Positions 7,870 through 11,246 of a stretch of DNA of 11,246 nt are shown here, one piece after another. Under the pieces are notes generated by a model, which was not told the DNA's origin, searched no databases, and saw only the letters and a list, made by a program, of their open reading frames with translations. Position 1 is the stretch's first letter, and the number at the start of each line of letters is the position of its first letter. Source of the stretch: Syntrophaceae bacterium (GTDB taxonomy: Bacteria > Desulfobacterota > Syntrophia > Syntrophales > UBA5619); the NCBI GenBank assembly GCA_919902745.1, contig CAKKRN010000210.1, positions 7,097 through 18,342 of the forward strand, in the 5' to 3' direction. The position numbers were made by a program, and so were the translations under genes.

Positions 7870-8775
7870 ATGATTCGCATCGGAGAAAATCTCAATGTAA
7901 TGGTGAAGAAGATCGGCGCGGCCATGATGGAGCGGGATCCCAAACCCATCCAGGAGCTGGCGATCGCCGAGGCCAAGGCGGGCGTCGATTATATCGATAT
8001 CAATCTGGGGCCGGCCCGCAAAGAGGGCGCCGAATTGATGGAATGGGTTGTCAGAACGGTTCAGGATGTGGTCGATACCCCCCTCTACCTCGATACCATC
8101 AACACCGGGGCCATCGAGGCGGGGCTCAAGGTCTATCAGAATCGCAAAGGCAAGGCCGTCATCAATTCGATCATGGCCCGACCTGAAAGCATGGAATCGA
8201 AACTGCCGCTGGCCGGGAAGTATAACGCGGGCTTCGTTGCGCTCCTCTGGGGACCTTCCGGATTGCCCCGGGATGCAAACGAGCGGGGCGTTCTGGCTGC
8301 CGAGCTGATGCAGAAGGCCGCGGAATTCAGCATTCCCTATGAGGATGTCTGGATCGATCCCATCGTCACGCCGATTACCAGCCCCCAGAGCCAGGTGCAG
8401 GTGCCGAGCTGCGTGGAATTTATGAAGATGTTTATGGATTTCCAGGAGATGGCCCCCGGGCTGAAGGCGACGTGCGGTCTTTCCAATGTGTCGAACGGCG
8501 CCCCCGAACATCTGCGGCCGATCCTGAATCAGACCTACATGATGCTGCTGGAACGGTACGGCATGTTCAGCGCCATCGTCGACGCCTTCGACGAGGATAT
8601 GAAGGCCTTTGCCGCCGCCGGCGGCAAGCAGGAGCTGAAGAAGATCGTTTACCGGGTGATGGACGGCGAGGATGTCGACCCGGGTTCGCTGACCAAGGAG
8701 CAGGTCAATTACGTAAAGACGACCAAGGTGCTGATGGGAAATATCCTCTACTCCGATTCCTGGCTGGAATTCTAA
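7870..8775 (+). CDS. acsE: 5-methyltetrahydrofolate:corrinoid iron-sulfur protein methyltransferase
   Basis: This 301-residue cytosolic TIM-barrel enzyme of the pterin-binding family transfers the methyl group of methyl-THF to Co(I) of CFeSP. Key pterin-site residues are recognisable: Asp75 in LYLDTIN, Asp163 in WIDPI and Asn206 in GLSNVS, matching Asp75, Asp160 and Asn199 known from the Moorella enzyme. Other family stretches are IGENLN at the N-terminus, YIDINLGPA (41-49), VINSIMARPE (97-106) and the C-terminal LYSDSW. It is about 40 residues longer than the Moorella protein as I remember it, mostly in a segment at about 245-285. The ATG follows AAAGGAGG (7854-7861) by eight bases, and the gene is 56 bases after acsC. 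It is the last gene of the GC-rich block; a terminator-like structure begins at its stop codon. Confidence 0.95.
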   Translation: MIRIGENLNVMVKKIGAAMMERDPKPIQELAIAEAKAGVDYIDINLGPARKEGAELMEWVVRTVQDVVDTPLYLDTINTGAIEAGLKVYQNRKGKAVINSIMARPESMESKLPLAGKYNAGFVALLWGPSGLPRDANERGVLAAELMQKAAEFSIPYEDVWIDPIVTPITSPQSQVQVPSCVEFMKMFMDFQEMAPGLKATCGLSNVSNGAPEHLRPILNQTYMMLLERYGMFSAIVDAFDEDMKAFAAAGGKQELKKIVYRVMDGEDVDPGSLTKEQVNYVKTTKVLMGNILYSDSWLEF

Positions 8776-8828
8776 AAGAAGTCCCGGACAAGGCAGGTAA
8801 TGTAATGAATTTTACGGGGACTTTTTTT
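8774..8828 (+). terminator. Terminator-like inverted repeat with seven T's after acsE
   Basis: Bases 8774-8785 (AAAAGAAGTCCC) can pair with 8817-8828 (GGGACTTTTTTT) as a 12-bp stem with one G-T wobble, leaving a 31-base loop. The T-run is part of the 3' arm, the A/T outer half of the stem overlaps the acsE stop codon, and a GTAA/TTAC mini-stem may form inside the loop. It could end the acs transcript, or act as an attenuator, since the ribosome binding site of the next gene starts right after the T's. The long loop makes efficiency uncertain. No promoter could be recognised for the next gene. Confidence 0.55.
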
Positions 8829-8841
8829 GAGGACACCAAGC

Positions 8842-9909
8842 ATGACTAAAGAGGCCGCAAAACCGCCGGATCTTGCGAATCGAGACGTTTTGATCGTTGG
8901 TGGTGGGATATCCGGTGTAACCGCGGCATTAGAGCTTGCCGGGCTGGGTATTTCTGTTACCTTGGTTGAAAAAGGAGAAACGCTTGGCGGCCTTGCTGCA
9001 TCATTTTGCTGTAAGGCTTCCGAGGTATGCAATAAATGTTTTGCCTGCGTTGTCGATAAAAGAATCAGGGATATTAACAATACGGACATTTCAATCCTCA
9101 CGCGGACTGAGCTTGCCGGCATAGAGGGTGGTTCAGGAGCCTATCGCGTAACCCTTGATAACGCCGGTAGAACTCTCGAACGGGAAGTTGCCGCTCTTGT
9201 AGTTGCCGCAGGCATAGACCCTTATGATGCTCATCTTAAGGGAGAATACGGATATGGCTACCTGAAGAACGTTCTGACAGCAAGGGACCTCGAGGTCATG
9301 CTACGTGAAAGGGGCGCTATCTTCCGACCCTCCGATGGGGTTTCTCCTCAAAAGATTGCTTTTTTTCAATGCGTGGGCAGCCGGGATCAGGCAGCAGGGA
9401 ATCTCTACTGCTCTCAGGTGTGCTGTGCCTACGCTCTGAGGCTTATCAAGATGATTCGTCATACCTATCCTGATATCACGATTGCCTTTCATTATATGGA
9501 TATACAGCCGGCAGGGGTGCATTTTGCCGATTTCCTGAGCAAATGCAGAGACGATAAAAGTATTCGCTTTATTCGCTCCATCCCCTCAAAAGTTTACCAT
9601 GCTCCGGCTACTGATTCCCTGAGTGTGAAATTCGTCGATGCGGATCAGGGAGAAGTCAGGGAGGAGCATTTCGATATGGTAATCCTCTCGGTGGGTATGA
9701 CGTTGAAAAAGGAAGCAAAATTCACCGCAGATCTTCTGGGCATGGCTTTTGATGACGATGGATTTATTATCGAAGGGTCGCAAACTAAGGAAGGTATTTT
9801 TGCCACCGGCGCCTGCACCGGACCCAAGGATATCGAGCGATCGCTCACCCAGGCAAAATCCACTGCTGCCAATGTATACCAGTATGTAATCGGGTCTGGA
9901 TTCCGCTAA
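8842..9909 (+). CDS. Short HdrA-like FAD / iron-sulfur oxidoreductase (first of a pair)
   Basis: This 355-residue soluble flavoprotein belongs to the HdrA (heterodisulfide reductase subunit A-like) family, which also includes QmoA. It begins directly with the FAD fold DVLIVGGGISG (15-25) and the dinucleotide end VEKGETLGG (42-50). Then come five cysteines, C-C-x5-C-x2-C-x2-C (56, 57, 63, 66, 69), where canonical HdrA has a cysteine pair. The HdrA hallmark FQCVGSRDQ with YCSQVCCAYALRL follows: Cys177, Cys190, Cys194 and Cys195 fit a [4Fe-4S] site. The C-terminal FAD motif GIFATGACTGPKDIERS (318-334) closes the protein. Compared with canonical HdrA (about 650 residues) it lacks the separate N-terminal domain and all ferredoxin domains. 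The ATG at 8842 has GAGG (8829-8832) nine bases upstream; an upstream in-frame TTG at 8827 falls in a T-run and is unlikely. Its place after acsE suggests electron transfer for the Wood-Ljungdahl pathway, partner unknown. Confidence 0.88.
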   Translation: MTKEAAKPPDLANRDVLIVGGGISGVTAALELAGLGISVTLVEKGETLGGLAASFCCKASEVCNKCFACVVDKRIRDINNTDISILTRTELAGIEGGSGAYRVTLDNAGRTLEREVAALVVAAGIDPYDAHLKGEYGYGYLKNVLTARDLEVMLRERGAIFRPSDGVSPQKIAFFQCVGSRDQAAGNLYCSQVCCAYALRLIKMIRHTYPDITIAFHYMDIQPAGVHFADFLSKCRDDKSIRFIRSIPSKVYHAPATDSLSVKFVDADQGEVREEHFDMVILSVGMTLKKEAKFTADLLGMAFDDDGFIIEGSQTKEGIFATGACTGPKDIERSLTQAKSTAANVYQYVIGSGFR

Positions 9910-9955
9910 CACTGAGAGTGGGGCGTTGCAGGTATCTTAAAGAGGCAGGGTGTAA

Positions 9956-11246
9956 ATGATTCAGTCAAATTCTGATGTTCATGGGGTTATAAAAACCATC
10001 CTCCTGAAACAAGACGTATTGATTCTTGGCGGCGGTTTTTCCGGCATTTCGCTGGCAGAGGCTTTGGCTTGTGGAGGTGTTCATGTCACGATTGTTGAGC
10101 AGGGAATCAGTTTGGGAGGCAGAGCAAGCGAACGGCGATTTTTTGACGACAGGGCAGGGAAAGCAAACCGACTGGACGGAATCAGTTCCCGGCTTAAGAA
10201 GTCTGAAAATATCACTATACTAACTCAAACAGAACTTGTTGACCTTCAGGGACACTTTGGATCCTTCCGGGCAAAAGTCAGGAAAAATGATGGACAGACC
10301 GTACAGCTTACCCCGGCGATTATCGTTGCGGCTACGGGGTATCTAACGCTAAGGCAATCGCAGGGTATACTGGAAACGGAAGCAGGCATACTCTATCTTC
10401 CCGATATGGAAAAACTTATCGACGAAACGTCGGGAGAAAAGCTATTCTTGAATGGCAAGCATCTCTCTTCCATTACTTTTTTTCTCGATGCGGTAAATGA
10501 CGACATAAAGTTCGATTCGGTAAATGTCCTGGAACAGGCAATTGTTCTGGGCAATAGATTCAACTGTCACGTATCTGTTCTCTGTAAGGACCTCAAGGTA
10601 TCTTTCGACGGCGGTGAGCGTTTATACCGGAAAGCACGGGAGGAGGGTGTGCTTTTCTTCAAGTATGCTGAGCCCCCGGGTTTTCGTCTGGAAAATGGCA
10701 AGATATCAGTTTCCCTGCCCGATGCTACATTTCCCAATAATGAAGATCAGAAAGAGATAACTCTGGTATCCGACGTTATTGTTTTGCCGGAAACCTGCCT
10801 GCCCGGCACGAAAACAGATCAGCTTGCCAGGATCCTTCGTATCCCTTTGGGAAAAGGGGGATACCTCATGGATGACAATCCCCAGTTTTTGCGTATCCGC
10901 TCCAGCATGAGGGGAATCTATGTCACCGGAGCCTGTCGGTTTCCGCAGGAACTGACGGAAACGCAAAGGGAAGCCGAAGCCACGGCCCAGGAAATTATCT
11001 CCATTCTACTCCCGGGTGCTTACGATTGCGGTCCTGTTTATGCGGAAGTTGATACAAAGAAATGTGCCCTCTGTTACACATGTCCAAGACTGTGTCCCCA
11101 CAGTGCCATTACCATTGAAAAGTATGCGAAACAGAATATTTACCGTATTCTCAATAGCGGGGATGATAGTATGCAATACGCTGCCATGGTTGAGCCCGCT
11201 GCCTGTTATGGATGCGGTTTATGCGTTGCCGAATGTCCGGCTCAGG
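9956..11246 (+). CDS. HdrA-like FAD protein with two ferredoxin motifs, cysteine-poor paralogue (partial, runs off right edge)
   Basis: The reading frame is open from ATG 9956 to the window end (430 complete codons, no stop). The product resembles its upstream neighbour in layout: DVLILGGGFSG (20-30), VEQGISLGGRA (47-57), a middle domain starting SITFFLDAV (172-180) and a closing FAD motif GIYVTGACRFPQE (320-332). However, the cysteines of both HdrA motifs are missing: GGRASERRF replaces the five-cysteine stretch, and no CVGSR or YCSxVCC is present. After the flavin domain come two ferredoxin-type [4Fe-4S] motifs: Cys370, 373, 376, 380 in CALCYTCPRLCP and Cys417, 420, 423, 427 in CYGCGLCVAECP. 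It is most simply an HdrA-like subunit that carries electrons between a flavin and ferredoxin clusters. The ribosome binding site is weak (AGAGGCAGGG, 9941-9950). It lies 46 bases after the first HdrA-like gene, so they are likely co-expressed. What follows the second cluster cannot be seen. Confidence 0.85.
   Translation, partial: MIQSNSDVHGVIKTILLKQDVLILGGGFSGISLAEALACGGVHVTIVEQGISLGGRASERRFFDDRAGKANRLDGISSRLKKSENITILTQTELVDLQGHFGSFRAKVRKNDGQTVQLTPAIIVAATGYLTLRQSQGILETEAGILYLPDMEKLIDETSGEKLFLNGKHLSSITFFLDAVNDDIKFDSVNVLEQAIVLGNRFNCHVSVLCKDLKVSFDGGERLYRKAREEGVLFFKYAEPPGFRLENGKISVSLPDATFPNNEDQKEITLVSDVIVLPETCLPGTKTDQLARILRIPLGKGGYLMDDNPQFLRIRSSMRGIYVTGACRFPQELTETQREAEATAQEIISILLPGAYDCGPVYAEVDTKKCALCYTCPRLCPHSAITIEKYAKQNIYRILNSGDDSMQYAAMVEPAACYGCGLCVAECPAQ

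Noticed and set aside
10524..10760. Short plus-strand open frame within the second HdrA-like gene
   Set aside because: The continuous frame starting at 9956 runs through this region to the window end with FAD and ferredoxin motifs, so this one is out of frame.
9007..11246. Possible in-frame TGA (selenocysteine) in the HdrA-like genes, as occurs in some members of the family
   Set aside because: All relevant positions are TGC or TGT, and both frames are open without internal TGA.

Overview
The window carries a nearly complete carbonyl branch of the bacterial Wood-Ljungdahl (reductive acetyl-CoA) pathway, with every gene on the + strand. In order: folD (methylene-tetrahydrofolate dehydrogenase/cyclohydrolase); an unrecognised 53-residue small protein; acsD (small subunit of the corrinoid iron-sulfur protein, CFeSP); acsA/cooS (Ni-Fe-S CO dehydrogenase); acsB (acetyl-CoA synthase); acsC (large CFeSP subunit); acsE (methyl-tetrahydrofolate:CFeSP methyltransferase); and two adjacent HdrA-like flavoproteins. 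The second flavoprotein gene runs off the right edge.

The organism is a strict anaerobe and a bacterium. The methyl branch is of the tetrahydrofolate type (FolD, AcsE), and AcsB is full length, including the long N-terminal region that archaeal CdhC lacks. The gene order (acsD first, then acsA-acsB-acsC-acsE, followed by HdrA-like genes) differs from the Moorella order as I remember it. My impression is a Desulfobacterota-type (syntrophic or sulfate-reducing) anaerobe, but this is a judgement from memory. The pathway could run towards acetate/acetyl-CoA synthesis or in reverse for acetate oxidation, and the sequence does not decide which.

Layout: positions 1-8775 are GC-rich and tightly packed, with gaps of 35-92 bases and a strong AAGGAGG-type ribosome binding site before nearly every gene from the small ORF on, consistent with one operon. 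An inverted repeat ending in seven T's lies at 8774-8828, directly after acsE. Past it, the two HdrA-like genes (8842 onward) have clearly lower GC and weaker ribosome binding sites. The visible boundary thus separates a catalytic block from a redox block that may be separately controlled and of different ancestry.

How the genes work together: FolD interconverts methenyl- and methylene-THF. AcsE moves the methyl group of methyl-THF onto the cobalt of AcsCD, AcsA reduces CO2 to CO, and AcsB joins methyl, CO and CoA. The two HdrA-like flavoproteins are good candidates for feeding or draining electrons. Their cofactor motifs are complementary: the first keeps the HdrA cysteine motifs around the FAD domain but has no ferredoxin domain, while the second has lost those cysteines but carries two ferredoxin-type [4Fe-4S] motifs. 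This pair is the most interesting part of the window. Not seen here: formate-THF ligase, methylene-THF reductase (metF/metV), a nickel insertase (CooC/AcsF) or the CFeSP reductive activator. No tRNA, rRNA, CRISPR array, insertion sequence or prophage gene was found.
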